Assembly: GCF_002878395.1 (NCBI RefSeq)
Contig: NC_061114.1
Location: 170,142,170-170,206,169, forward strand
Origin: Capsicum annuum
Lineage: Eukaryota > Streptophyta > Magnoliopsida > Solanales > Solanaceae
Direction of reading: 5' to 3'
DNA: 64,000 bases
Shown here: positions 36,621-48,541 of the stretch, in pieces
How positions within the stretch are numbered: the stretch's first letter is position 1
Layout: the number at the start of each line of letters is the position of its first letter
The notes under the pieces: model-generated
What the model saw: the letters and a program-made list of their open reading frames with translations, nothing else
Database searches by the model: none
Told to the model about the DNA's origin: nothing
Position numbers and translations under genes: made by a program

Positions 36621-37880
36621 TGCCTCTACATTGGCCTTGACCAAGTGATACAAAACACTCAAATCATAATATTTCAACAATTCTAATCACCTTCTATGAT
36701 ATAGAGTTAAATTCCTCTACAAAAACATATTCTACAAACTCTTGTGATCCAGGAACACATTGGCATATCCCCTATACAGATAATGCCTCCAAATTTTCAA
36801 GGCAAAAACAACAGTTGCTAACTCAAGATCATAGGTAGGATAATTACTTTCATGGGGCTTAAGATATCTAGAGGCATAGGCTATGACCTTACCTCTCTAC
36901 ATCAGAACACAACCCAAACTAACTCTGGAGGCATCACAATAAACAACAACCCATCTGAACCACTGGGCAATATCAAAACTAGGGCTGAGGTGAGTCAAAG
37001 TCTTCAACTCCTGGAAACTCTTCTCACAAGAATTAGACCACTGAAATTTGTCTTTCTTCTGAGTCAATTTGGAAATGGGGGACGCAATAGATGAACCCAC
37101 TTCAACAAACCATCGATAATAGCCAGCCAAACCCAAGAAACTCTTAATATCTGATGGAAAAATAAGTCTTGGCCAGTTTCTTAATGCTTTGGTCTTTTGA
37201 GGGTAAACTCTAATTCCATCACCGAAAATAATATGGCGAAGGAAAGCTATTGATCTTAGCCAAAATTCATCCTTACAAAATTTGGCAAACAACTAATGGG
37301 CTCTAAGATTCTGTAATACTTTTCTAAGGTGGTCTGTACGATCGTTTTCACTACGAGAATAGACCAAAATATCATCAATGAAGACTATGACAAACAGGTC
37401 CAACTACTATTTGAAAACTCTGTTCATCAAGTCCATGAAAGTTGTTGGGGCATTTGCACGACTAAAAGACATCACTAGAAATTCAAAGTGACTATACCGA
37501 GTTTTGAAAGCTAATTTTAGAATGTCACATTCTCTGACTCTGAGCTGATGATAGCCGTATCTGAGGCCTATCATAGTGAAGAACTATTGCCCTAGAGTTG
37601 GTTTAACAAGTCATTAATTCTGAGGTGTGGGTACTTATTCTTGATTGTGACTTTGTTCAATTGACAGTAATCGATACACATACAAAGAGAATCGTATTTT
37701 TCACATAAAAAGGACTGGAGCGACCCATGGTGAAATATTAGGCTTGATGAATCCCTTGTCTAGGAGATCTTCAACTATTCTTTTAACTCCCTAATCTATG
37801 CTTGAGCCCTTCTATAAGGCTTAATAGAGATAGGTTTGGTATCTGGAAGAAGATCTATTCCAAAGTTAGTTTTTTTTTCA
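36621..37880 (-). pseudogene. Reverse transcriptase and RNase H, element 3
   Basis: Near 37655-37690 on the minus strand one reads [16 protein letters not shown]. Near 37355-37390 comes [16 protein letters not shown], the catalytic block. The 131-codon open stretch 36897-37292 holds GDGIRVYPQKTKALRNW, SDIKSFLGLAGYYRWFVEVG, LTQKKDKFQWSNSCEKSF and VVVYCDASRVSLGCVLM, the last being the first Asp region of RNase H. The end continues in 36303-36680 with LKYYDLSVLYHLVKANVEAN, then the linker KKQDRDPSLVKLKESVKDQK shared with elements 1 and 2. Stops separate the pieces. Confidence 0.83.
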
Positions 37881-38570
37881 GTAGGAACTCCGAAAAGATC
37901 TTCAAGAAGAACATCTGGAAATTCCCTCACTACCAAAATTAACTCAAGATTGGGAGCCTTTAAACTAGAGTCTTTAACTTAGAAAAGATGGTAGACACAC
38001 CCATTGTATATCATTCTTCTCGCCCTAATGTACGAAACAAATTAACCCTTAAGTACTGAAGTACTACCCCTACATTTAAGAATTGGTCATTTGGAAATTG
38101 AAAATGAACAACTCTATTTCTGCAATCAACTAAAGCATAGCATGAGTGGAGCCAATCCATGCTGAGAATGACATTAAAATATGTCTAACTTCATAAGATC
38201 AACAGAAGTGACTTTCTGGGATATTGTGATCGGACATTTCCTGTATACCTACTTGGCTATAATAGAGAAACCTAGTTGGGTAGACATTCAGAAGTTTTCT
38301 ATGTAAGTCTTAGGACTAACACCAAAATCAATAGATATATAAGGGGTTACAAAAGAAAGAGAAGCTTTGAGATCTAAGAAAGCATAAATATGTAAATAAA
38401 AAATTGTAACATACCAGTAACCGTATTTGGAGAATTTTCCTAATCCTATAGAGACTAAAGTGAATATAATTTTTTTTAGTATAGACCACTAGTGGGACTG
38501 GATATGGCACCATGCTGAGTAAGATGATCGGATGAAACTGGGGGATGACTGACTTGACCCTTCTAACCAC
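37881..38570 (-). pseudogene. Retropepsin-type protease and linker, element 3
   Basis: The minus strand near 38140-38190 reads FNVILSMDWLHSCYALVDCR, the second protease hallmark. The active-site loop near 38330-38370 is frame-shifted. The linker to RT contains EFPDVLLEDLFGVPTEKK near 37865-37925. The 80-codon frame at 38328-38570 begins in real gag-protease linker sequence (VRRVKSVIPQFHP) but drifts out of frame. Confidence 0.7.
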
Positions 38571-39615
38571 TCTGTGGCAATTCCTGACCCTGTGCCCTAT
38601 CTTGCCACACCCAAAACATACATTACTACCAGCTCTACATATACCTGATGGTTTCTATCATATTTCTAGTAAAGAGGATTTGTGCGACAATTGTTCACAC
38701 TTCCCTGTGGCTTAGAGCCTGGCGCCCTATCCCGATTATCATTTATGAACTTCAGAAATAGAGAATTAGTTATAGATGGAGCTCGAGCTAAAGATTTTTG
38801 ATGAAAGTGAGGTTGGTTACCACCCTCTGACATCGGTTGAGAAAAACTAAAGCTACATATTCTGGCCCTCTTATTCTCCCTCTCTTTTTCCTGACATTTC
38901 CATTCCTTAATCTGTTGAGCATGGACCATCAATCTAGACAATTCAATCTTCTTAATCAACATAGTGGTCCTACACTCTTTGACAATACTATTAGCTACAC
39001 CAGAGGCAAACTTACTCATCCTAGACCTGTTATAAGACACCACATTAGGAGCATACCTAGCTAGCCAAGTAAACTTAAGAGAATACTCCTTCACACTCAT
39101 GTTTCCTTGCCTTAAATTAATAAACTCCTGCATCTTTTCTTCCCTTAACTACAAGGGAAAGAACTTATCTAGAAAGGTTGTCACAAACTCTTTCCATTCA
39201 ACAGGCCCTTCATCTACCCCTATATCTCTCTTCCACTGTTTATACCAGGTATGATAAACATCCTACAACTAGTAGGCACCCAACTTTGCACTGTTACTAG
39301 AATACATACCTATAATATCAGTTACCTTGTGAACCATGTCGAGGAGCTTTTGCGAATCCTCATCAGATTTAGATCCCAAAAATAGAGAAGGGTTCATTTG
39401 GGTAAAGTCCTAATCCTAGCTGCAGCAGTATTGGGGACCAAAAGAACTGGAATGGCAGTGAACTGTTTATTCTGGGCTACTACTGAGAAGGCTAAAGTAG
39501 TAAATGCAGATCTAAATTTGGCATGGGATACATGATCATTTAGGGGATCTTTCTGAATAGGCGGCGGTATGGGTTTGTTACTATTTCTCCTATCATTATT
39601 CTTTCTAGGAGGCAT
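38571..39615 (-). pseudogene. gag with intact CCHC zinc knuckle, element 3
   Basis: Opens at the complement of CAT at 39613-39615 with MPPRKNNDRRNSN, then PPPIQKDPLNDHVSHAKFRS. A frameshift near 39400-39430 follows. The gag core is open again at 38666-39133 (155 codons): MQEFINLRQGNMSVKEYSLK, WLARYAPNVVS and RMSKFASGVANSIVKECRT. Near 38577-38620 comes CFGCGKIGHRVRNC, a complete CX2CX4HX4C knuckle. This copy shows what the corresponding regions of elements 1 and 2 looked like and reveals the solo-LTR insertion and knuckle deletion in element 2. Confidence 0.85.
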
Positions 39616-39794
39616 GTTCTATAAATAGAAAGAAAATTTAATCAAAAAAAGGTTTAGATTGAGCTAATTCTGAAAGAAGGGAAACTCTTCCTAAAATTTC
39701 TTGAAGCATCTTATCCATAAGTGTGGCATGTTTCACACCCATGTATAAGACTCTACTCAATGCGGATCTAAGACTTTCTAAGACTCTTTAAAAC

Positions 39795-39813
39795 CTTAGT
39801 TTCTGATATAAAT
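39795..39813 (-). other. Primer-binding site, element 3
   Basis: The minus strand reads TTTATATCAGAAACTAAGG just inside the 5' LTR, a decayed TTGGTATCAGAGCCTAGG. Confidence 0.7.
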
Positions 39814-39815
39814 TT

Positions 39816-41963
39816 TGTAATTCCAGAGGAGTCCTCCATGGATGCCACATGGTGGTTACAACCCTGAAGGGCCACAAGCTAATCTATGAGTTGGTACCCA
39901 CTGTGAGCACTGAATAAAATAACAAAGACATATGCAGACCTTCACTTAAAATTTCATAAGGTTTTAACAACTGAAAATCAATACTGCATTATAGTTTTAA
40001 AACATCTAAAACATACTATCACTGCTGATAAAACAATTTAAAATTAACTATCTATTTGTAATAGTTTTAAAGCCTTTAAAACTGACTGAATATGGAGTTG
40101 ATAGGAAAAGTCCCCAACTAACTCTGACTAAATAACTTAGCTGAAACATTAAAATAAACATAAATGATCCTCATGATATAAGAACTTATCATAGCTGCTG
40201 CTGCTGGTGCGCTTAGAAGTCTAGGTGTGGTTGGGAACCTAAGCGTTCGAACTTATGATATAAGACATCATAGCGCAATAAATAAGTATGTAGTCAATAC
40301 TTTGAATGTACTGGCATGATAAATGAGGTTAGGCTGATGTATGTGGCTCATGTGAATAAATGGTAATTGGTGTATAATATGCGAGAAAACTATAAAATCT
40401 GAGAATGCATGACCAAGCATATGACATAATACTAGGATAGTCGGTAAAACTACTGAAATACTGATACTGAATAACTAATAACTATTTGCCATGGTCACGA
40501 AAGCCTAGAAACTGAACTTTGAACTAAATACTAGACTGAGACTATAGGAGCTATCTTCCAACCGGCATGCCCTAATATGAGTTAATTAGGGTCCAACTTG
40601 TGACCCAATTTAGAAGGTATCAGTATCGTTCCACAGGTACTAACACTACCTGTGTGGATCCACTGAAGTGAAGTCTCAAAGGATAAAAGAGTCACCCACT
40701 ACTGGCAAGTTCTCTAGTGATATATATGTCAACCCTCAATTGGTAGGTTAACATCGCTAGCCAATGTTAGCTACATAGTTCTGGAATATAAGACTGCTAT
40801 TAAGAGTCACACCCTCAACTGGCAGGTGAGCCCCCATCCCTGGGTTCGTTGGATGCTAAATCCTACTCCTAACTAAACTTACTCGGAATACTGAACTAAT
40901 CTAAACTTGACTGATAGGATAACTAACTGAACTACTAAAAATCATTTATGCCTAAAAACTATTCTGAAAGTACTAAGACTAAGTAAACAACTAAATTTTA
41001 GGTATTCATAATCCCAGGACTCGATAACAATAATAATAAGACTGTACTAAAACCTTAAGGACATGATAAGTAGTCATTAGTCAAAATTCATCTCTTAGGC
41101 ATTTCATGAAACACTTGAAATTCATGGTTTAAACATGGGGATAGCTTTTAGCATGTAAAGATTTACATTATTTCAAAACTAAAAAGAACAATTAAGGCTT
41201 AAGTTGACAAACAAGCACTATTCAAAATGTGTAGGGTTTAATAACAACAACGATTGCTTGTAAACATGATATACAATTGAGATTCAAGGGAATTCATGGG
41301 TAAAATTAATAACAACATGTACAAATCATAAATTTAAACTTAAAATTGGGTTGTTGGACTCCATGAGTGAAAAATACCCATCGATGAACATTTAACATAC
41401 CTTAGTTGAAAAATTCTTGAAGGTTCTTGGTGTTTTTCTTGAACTTGAGCTTGAAGGGGCTAGGGTTTGTTCTTGAGAGAGGATGATTCCAATTTGAAGG
41501 AAAATATGAATTATGAGGCAAAAATTCTATTTTGGGACCTAAATTTCATTTTTTGGCTGAATTAAAGTGAGGGAAAGCGACTCAAGTACCCCTCTGGACC
41601 TAGAATTAATTTAACTAGAACTGGGCCCTAAAGTGTTTGGTGACATGACGCATCGCTCATGCAACACAGTAAGCGATGCGTCACTTCCATATGGCATTGT
41701 TCCACCATTTTGGCCACCCAAATATGTCTCAAACATTGTCTGAAAACACCCAAAACTCACCTGAAATGAACTATCGACAACCCTGATCATAAATTAACTT
41801 AGAAACTAACTTTTTGGGATTAGGAAGGTCGAGAATAGAATCATCAAAGTTTAAAGGTCTAAAATGACACTAAGTCTCCAACACTTAGCTAAATTTTCAG
41901 GCCTTAGGTCTCTCATTATACATTATGAGCTGAATTGAACTAGGAATAGTATACGTCATTACA
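39816..41963 (-). repeat. 5' LTR of element 3
   Basis: 2148 bp, matching 32867-34973. It starts TGTAATTCC and ends CATTACA. It contains a perfect 12-bp inverted repeat, TGACGCATCGCT at 41646-41657 and its complement at 41672-41683, separated by 14 bases. The minus-strand donor-like AAGGTATGTT is near 41393-41402. Confidence 0.9.
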
Positions 41964-41968
41964 CTCAT
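41964..41968. repeat. Target-site duplication, right copy, element 3
   Basis: CTCAT, against CTCAC at 32862-32866. Confidence 0.65.
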
Positions 41969-42846
41969 TAACCCTCCGAAAGTGGAGTAGTAATGACTTA
42001 GATAAGGGAGTATATATTCTTATTGTGTTAAAAGTTTTGGTGTGATTACTCGACCTAAGGTTATCGTGGAAGAAGGAGATGTAACTTTAGTTATGTGAAA
42101 TAGTTAAGAAGGAGATATATAGAAAAAATATTTATGAGAGTGATTGAAATTGTTGGTCTTAGTTAGGTGATCCATGAAGTTGTTGCAGTAATGATAGGCT
42201 TGAATGTTATGATTGATGAAAACATAAATCTAATATACTATGTGGTTGGTACTTCTTGAATTAAAACACAAGGGTGTTTGATGATAGTGTTAAGGTGAAA
42301 TAATAATCTTAAGGAGGTGTAAAGTATGGGGTCCCATAGCTTAAGATAGCATATTTTTACTCCAAGTTAGGCTTCAAAGTAGAAGTACTATGAAGTAGGA
42401 CTCAAATTATTGTGGTTAGGTATGTTATGGGAGTATTGTAAGTTGGAACTGATGAAGTATGTTATTTATTGTTTGGGGCATAGTCAAGTAATATCTCTAA
42501 GTTTAAGGTCTATTCATTTTATCTTGTAAGGTGGAGAGTACTTCTATTCCTATCTCCCGCAAAACCTTATTCCACATCGGGTATTAATGTAAATCGAGAC
42601 CTATTATTACACAATAAAATCATGCCATATGTTGTGATGATTCATGATATTTATAACTCATGTACAAGGTCATCTCTACGTCAATTCTTATTATCTCATG
42701 CTTTATGCTTAATTCACTATCATGAAGCTTTTATTATTCCTTTGCATGTTTTGTTGAGTAAAAATGTCCAATACAAGGTTAGGTTATTTATTCCATACTT
42801 TTAGAGATTCAACAAGTTCCAGCCCATCATTCGAGGATGAATGATT
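41969..42846 (+). other. Element 4 interior, right part: no coding domain seen
   Basis: Continues the non-coding interior after element 3. The frame at 42622-42804 shows no pol motif. Near 42820-42842 it carries CATTCGAGGATGAATGAT, the phrase that precedes the polypurine tract in elements 5 and 2. Confidence 0.6.
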
Positions 42847-42861
42847 CCATGGGGGAGATAA
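42847..42861 (+). other. Polypurine tract, element 4
   Basis: TCCATGGGGGAGATAA directly before the 3' LTR start TGTAACACC. Confidence 0.8.
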
Positions 42862-45259
42862 TGTAACACCACGTACTTGTGGGATAATGTTGAACCATAT
42901 TTCCTATGTTTATAGACCTGAACCCTATGGTTTATATTTATATATAATTGAGAATAGAATTTCCTTAGCGTGGGAACATCCTTTGAGATGAATATACTCC
43001 ATAAAAATCTCCAAGCTAGAAAGTTAAGTTGAGCACTCTCTTATCGATTAATATTTAGCTGAAAAATTTGTTTGGGTAAACTTCTAGTGACCATTTATCA
43101 TAGTATATAAAGATTTGTGTGTCCTGATATTCAAATTATAGGCCTTCTAGTTTTCTTTGCATCACCACTAACCGTTCGTCAATCCGAGTTGGGAGTCAAA
43201 AAGTTATGAGTGTTTGGATGAGGCACTGTCCAGGGTGTGCAATGGCTATACACCAAAAAGAAATCTCCTAATCCCACTGCCTCATATATTCTTTGTACAT
43301 GCAATGCAAAACTTAAGGTTTGGTTTGTCCATGCGACACAAAGCCTCTCCGGGGTGTCAAAAAGTGTTTCATTTTACTTATTTTAAAGGCATAAAGGACT
43401 TTTATCATCCCATAATCATTCCTAACCCTATTTGGACAAAATTAAGGCCTTATAAAACTTACATTGCCTTTTTAAATTCCAAAATTTCATTCCATATCTA
43501 AGTAGGGATAAACTACCTAGGGTTTGAGGATTCTACTCTTTCAAGGGCCAATTTCTCTACATTCTCTTTGATTTTCCTATGTCATAAGGTATGTGGGACT
43601 ATCCTAAATCTCATAGGAGTAATTTTATGTTCATAAAAAAGTTTTAAAGATATATATGTGTGTATATTTAATGGATTTTGGAAATCGTTTAAAGAGTATT
43701 AATCATATGCCCGTTCTGATGAAAGTACATCAGTTTTTTCCATAAGCTTGATTTATAATCGTGTGCATACATGATATGAGTTTGAAAAGTGATTTATGAA
43801 TATGAATTGTGAAATCCCCTTCCCCATGATAAAATTTATGGTCTTAGCATGTTATGATTGAGAGTTAGGTTTAATAGCATAAATTATCAGCCTTATTTTA
43901 TTATGAGATTTACAGATAACAAATGTTAGGGTTGTTTTATGAATGAATATGATTCTTGAGTTTAAATGTCTCTTTACTTGTTATGGATAGTTGTTTCATG
44001 CTTTTTTAAAGAAGTGATTTCTATTCTAAATGCTATGGTTTCCTAATCAAGAAACTGAATGTGATTAATGAAAGAATTCACCACCACGTATTAATATCTC
44101 GTAAAGAGAGTGTCTTTGCATAAGTTTCATATGATTTTGATAATAAGAACTGTCATTTGATTTGATAAATTTTTGGTGGCCATTTACATGTTTTGAAAGT
44201 GAAGGGTTGTGGATTTGATATGATATGAATGACTTGCAATTCTAGGTATGACGATACCCTGTTATGATATGCCCTTAACAAAATGAGAAAGATTTGTTTA
44301 TAAGAATTAAGTATGTTTTTAAGAGGATTATATTAGGGTTAAAGAGAGTTAGATGGTTACCTGAAGAAAGCACGAGTTGAAAGACTCAATGCTGGAAATC
44401 GTGAGTTGCCAACGCGAGATTATGGTAACCTTCTTTGTGATCTTGTGTACCTTTATTCATGTCGTACCTATTTGGGACTGGTAAGGATCTCTGTTTTGTG
44501 GTTTTATGAACTACCATAACATGTTGCTTTGACTTTGGATTATGGAACCCTGCTTTGTTATCTTGTGTGTCTCTCTTATATCGAATACTTGCGGCAAACT
44601 TGGATTGGGGGCTTGGATTCTGAGTCAAGGGCGGATTATATATAGACCATGGGATTGTAGACTTGTAGGGTGTACCATATAGCTCATCAGTAAAACAAAG
44701 ATTTGAGTCATAAGTTACAAAAATGTTTTAAAGCTCACTGAATTATGATCGTGAATTTTAATATCTGTTATGATGAATTGTTTTCTTAATGCTCTTGACT
44801 ATTTTATATAAAATATATGTTGTTTTTGTTATTTCTTCATACTAATACATTCCAGGTATTGAACGTCCTTCATGGCAGTTGCATTGTTTTATAATGTAGG
44901 ATCTGATGCTTAGTCCCACGGTCTGATTCAGTAGCAGTATATTGTTCTAGGAGCTCAGAGTTGGTGAGACTCCTATAAACCAAAAGGATTTCTATATATA
45001 TGTAGTCTCAGTTAGTTTATGGTTCAACTGGGGTCCTTGTCCCATCCTAAATAGTTAGTGGTCAGTAGAGCCTTCATAGACGGAATTTGAGTATTGTATT
45101 TTCATATTTTGTTGACATAATTAGTATTATAAATTTCTTGTGAAATTTCAGTTTATCTTCCCCATATTTATATCATATGAGTTATGCTTATGATTACATG
45201 CTAAGGGGCTCTCGGGCCTTCATCCCATCACAGCCGGGTCCTCAGCTCGGGTCCTGACA
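42862..45259 (+). repeat. 3' LTR of element 4
   Basis: 2398 bp, from TGTAACACCACG to CGGGTCCTGACA. It shares its body with 28291-30262. Splice-like sites: donor TAAG-GTATGT at 43589, branch-like ACTAATAC and acceptor ATTCCAG ending 44855. Confidence 0.85.
43589..44855 (+). promoter_or_regulatory. Candidate leader intron in the element 4 LTR
   Basis: Donor AAG|GTATGT, branch-like ACTAATAC and acceptor TACATTCCAG|GTAT. The 5' LTR has the same pair at 28592-29876 with a near-equal length. The function is inferred from position and conservation only. Confidence 0.4.
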
Positions 45260-45264
45260 ATATA

Positions 45265-45470
45265 TGATATGAGAGTAATCTAGGATAATGAGAACAAATG
45301 CAAACACTAAAGAAACAATGAAATTGACAAATAAAAAGTAAATGGATAAAAAATATAGATCATAGAATGATAGACACAAGAATATAATAAAAGACCAACC
45401 AAAGGGTATCAAACCCAAATATATCCCTTATTGATTACATACGAGCACCTAAATCTTATGTTGACCAAAA
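45265..45470. repeat. Direct repeat of element 7, left copy
   Basis: Matches 48341-48541, for example AAATTGACAAAT, TAGACACAAGAA and GAGCACCTA in the same order. The five bases before it, ATATA, separate it from the end of element 4. Confidence 0.8.
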
Positions 45471-46246
45471 GAAGGATTGGATCTCCTTTACAACCACCGT
45501 TTCTAAGCAAATGTCAACAAACATTTTTTGAACCACTCAACACTCCAAATGGAGTTTTCATGAATTCATCATCATCGTTAAACAAAACTAACTAAATAAG
45601 CGTAGCTACCATGTATTCATAGTTTAGGTAAATATTATATAATTAGGGCCTAAAGGATACCCAAATGCAATAAAAGGCCCAGTAGGGGTTGTTTTGACTG
45701 ACTCTTGCAATGCTTAGGAGGATCAAAAGTAGATCCAAAGCACCTTGGGCTCATGACCCTTCCAAGGGGATTTCGACCCCCATTTTGCACTCCTTCGACC
45801 TTATCAGTATCCTTTAACCCTCCTTAATGGTAATATTTATCCATGTGGCATCTTTTAATAACATTAAGGAGTCATTAAGCACCTCGAGCATCATACGTAT
45901 TTAATCCAATGGTCCTGAGGCAATTTAGTTTGAATTATCCTTCCTTTTTTAAAAAGGATTAGACCTCGAATCCAATCTTTGCAAACAAAAGAAAGGACAA
46001 ACAAATAAAATATCATCATGACTTGAGGGTTAGAGAGTTAGCACAAAAATCATTCCATCATGAAAAGTTCTACATGGTTAAGATATAACTAAGGATCCTT
46101 CATGGTACACATTAGAAACTTATTGAAAAATGCACAAACTGGTTGGCTATGGGAATCACCATGATTTAAGAATACCCCAAAAGTCATAATGGCATCACTA
46201 AAGCAAAAAGGTATGGCTACCTTCACTTAGGATCCATAAGACACAA

Positions 46247-47960
46247 TTACTTCATCACCTCTTTAAGAGACCGAATCAAGAGTGTTTCTTTAATTGTTTT
46301 TAAAATACACAAGATCCATATGGTATTGTCATTCAAATAACCATACCAACCAACAAGTTCCCTACCTCTATGTAAAGACAATCCAAGACTAGCATGGATA
46401 TCATCATAAGCAAAGAGGTAGTATAGAATGGAATCAACTGTAAAAGCATCCTCTAAGTTTCTATTATCCACAAGAAGGCCATTAGGCTCAAAAGATATAG
46501 AACATAATACATATAAAGATATAATTAAAACATTTAAGAATGTGCAACTTTTTCCTTTTAAAAGGATGGAATCCATCAAAATTGTTTTCAAGAGGAGACT
46601 CTTTCCTTGACCTACAAGTGGTGAAACCTTGGTCAAGATTGGAAACACACATTGTTGAATTCTCTTGGATCCTTTCTTTACTTCCCTTATTTAATGAATG
46701 CTTATCTTTGTCAGAAATGCCTCTTATTCACAACTTGGGTCTATCAAGTGGGTTTTAAGTCCTCAAGAAAGACTTTCCATCATAGGAAAGGATTCCAACA
46801 TCCTCATCTAAAATTTGCTTTTCAACTGGACCAACCAACAAGTTGGGTGTGTGGAAATCACCATATTCAAATTTGTCACCGAGGTCGAATGGATAGAGTG
46901 TCCATAGACATGGGTCTAGAAAAAACTTCTTTCCCCTAAACACATCACCCAAATAAAAAACTTTTTGCACTAGCATAAGCATCAACTAAAGAAAATGGAG
47001 AGTAGAGAATGGTATCACTCAAGTTAACTTCAACTAATGTGTCCTCATGTATATACTCACTATTAGATTCAAGATCATTACCATGAGTATTCTCAACAAT
47101 AGGAGCACACGTAGAGTAATAAATGGTTTCCAAAAGATTGATACTTTCTTTTTTCAAAGGAAGAATCTTCAAGTAGACACATACCACAACTAACAAAAAC
47201 GAATCATTACTCAAGTCATTGTTGAAATCAAGCAATCATCCTCATAATTATCAAAAAAAGGTGGAATATCGTACAAAGGATCACAACCATAAGCATTTTC
47301 AGAGGAACAATTACAAATTGGGTTTCTTAAATATTCAAGCAAATCAAAGTTATCACCACCCAATTGGTCATTCCTTTTAAAAACCTCTCATTCCATTCCT
47401 TTAAGAATAATCTCATCTTCAAGGGAGAGATTTTCATCTTTAGGGGGAATGTGGTCATACTATAGTGGGTAGTCATAAAGTCTATAGACCTCAAGACAAG
47501 CTACACCATCAAAATTATTTACACCACTAGGTTTACTAGGAGTGATTGTACTATCTTCAAACATGATTTTGTACTTAAAGAGGAAAGATCAATCCACGAA
47601 GGAGGATTAGAATATGTAAGTTCACTCTAAATAATCAAACTATCAAGTTCCAAAGGAGTTTCAAACACATAATCATCCCTATGAGCAAGACAAATAATAG
47701 GATGTTCACTAAAAATAATGCCCAAGGGTCACTCCTATTTACTTGACCAATATTTTACACATCATCACTCACTTTGTGTTCATTAATAATAGCACAATGA
47801 TTCTCAAGTGGTGTACTAGTTTTACCATAAGTTGGTCAACATAATTTTTACAAGATAATATACATCATTCATCACATTGGCTTCAGCACTAGGTGAAATC
47901 AAATTGATCATACTAGAAGAGTCAATGAGGTCAGTAATTGGTTCAACATGTGATTCCACA
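46247..47960 (-). pseudogene. Coding-like sequence of unknown function inside element 7
   Basis: Long partly open stretches run on the minus strand: 46945-47235 (96 codons), 46755-46985 (76) and 46247-46648 (133), with more coding-like text up to about 47960. Sample segments are FETPLELDSLIIQSELTYSN near 47610-47670, YDHIPPKDENLSLEDEIILK near 47405-47465, CSSENAYGCDPLYDIPPFF near 47255-47310, and DNRNLEDAFTVDSILYYLFA near 46400-46460. The upper part is acidic; the last part ends IRSLKEVMK at 46247. I recall similar text recurring in nightshade genomes but cannot name a domain or function. Stops and frameshifts between segments make it a broken copy. There are no retroviral motifs. Confidence 0.55.
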
Positions 47961-48340
47961 CTTTCAATAGGTACATCATCAAGAAGAGGAAAAGAATCAT
48001 TAGACTCTCATATAGATAAGCTACTACTCACACTTAATGTACTACTAGTCATACAATCATCATTCACATGTATAAAAGTGTAAGAGTTAGCTATTTACAT
48101 TGAAGTTCTTAAGAATATTATTCATTCCCTTGATGTGAAGGTACTTCACAATACTTGTAATCATATAAGATTTACCTCGTTGAATCTTTAAACGGAATCT
48201 TCTCTTTTGTTTCTTGTTCTCCTCTACATGCCATATTGGTACCTACATACATGTCCTTGTTAAAAGAAGGAAAAAAATGTTAGCTTAATTTAAAGGCAAC
48301 CCCCACATTTCACTTCTACCTTGTACTACTTCTTATCAAG

Positions 48341-48541
48341 TGATATGAGAGTAATCTATGAAAATAAGAACAAACACAAACATTAAAGAAAAAGTGAAAT
48401 TGACAAATGGAAACTAAAAGGATAGATGATAAAAAGATAGACACAAGAACATAAAAAAAGGGCAACCAAAGGGTGTATCAAATCCAAAGACTTCTCATAT
48501 TGATTATATAAGAGCACCTAGCTCATACATTGAACGAAAGG
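48341..48541. repeat. Direct repeat of element 7, right copy, cut by element 6
   Basis: Starts TGATATGAGAGTAATCTATG and follows the left copy to ACGAAAGG, where the LTR of element 6 begins. The remainder lies beyond the window if element 6 inserted here. Confidence 0.78.

Larger units (their letters stand above)
32867..41963 (-). mobile_element. Element 3: dead Ty3/gypsy LTR retrotransposon nested in element 4
   Basis: A full layout on the minus strand, about 9.1 kb, with LTRs of 2107 and 2148 bp, an internal region of 4.84 kb and a near-match 5-bp duplication. Its gag opening MPPRKNNDRRNSN and its tail place it with elements 1 and 2. Removing it joins two non-coding halves of element 4. It is the only gypsy copy here with an intact zinc knuckle, but it has stops throughout pol and a deletion in integrase. 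Confidence 0.92.
28291..45259 (+). mobile_element. Element 4: long-LTR element with non-coding interior (LARD-like), split by element 3
   Basis: Two related LTRs (28291 to about 30262, and 42862-45259) flank an interior. With element 3 (32867-41963) removed, that interior is about 3.5 kb. I find no gag or pol motif in either half. The leader after the 5' LTR (GTGTGTTGTGCACAACACTTATAA near 30290) and the polypurine tract GGGGGAGATAA match those of the gypsy elements here, so it probably depended on related autonomous copies. The 5' LTR lacks about the first 425 bp, and the end of the LTR plus the primer site are deleted. The LARD reading is inference. Confidence 0.7.
45265..48541 (-). mobile_element. 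Element 7: unclassified repeat with direct terminal repeats and a coding-like interior
   Basis: Direct repeats of about 205 bp begin TGATATGAGAGTAATCTA at 45265 and 48341. The right one is cut at 48541 by element 6, so its true length is unknown; the left one may extend to about 46100. On the minus strand the repeat ends in CTCATATCA, a plausible LTR end in CA, which would make 48341 the inner edge of a 5' LTR. No Met-tRNA primer site, gag core or pol motif was found. It could be a non-autonomous LTR element or a tandem repeat pair. Only part of it is in the window. Confidence 0.5.

Noticed and set aside
48537..48541. AAAGG as target duplication of element 6
   Set aside because: Cannot be tested because the right end of the element is outside the window.
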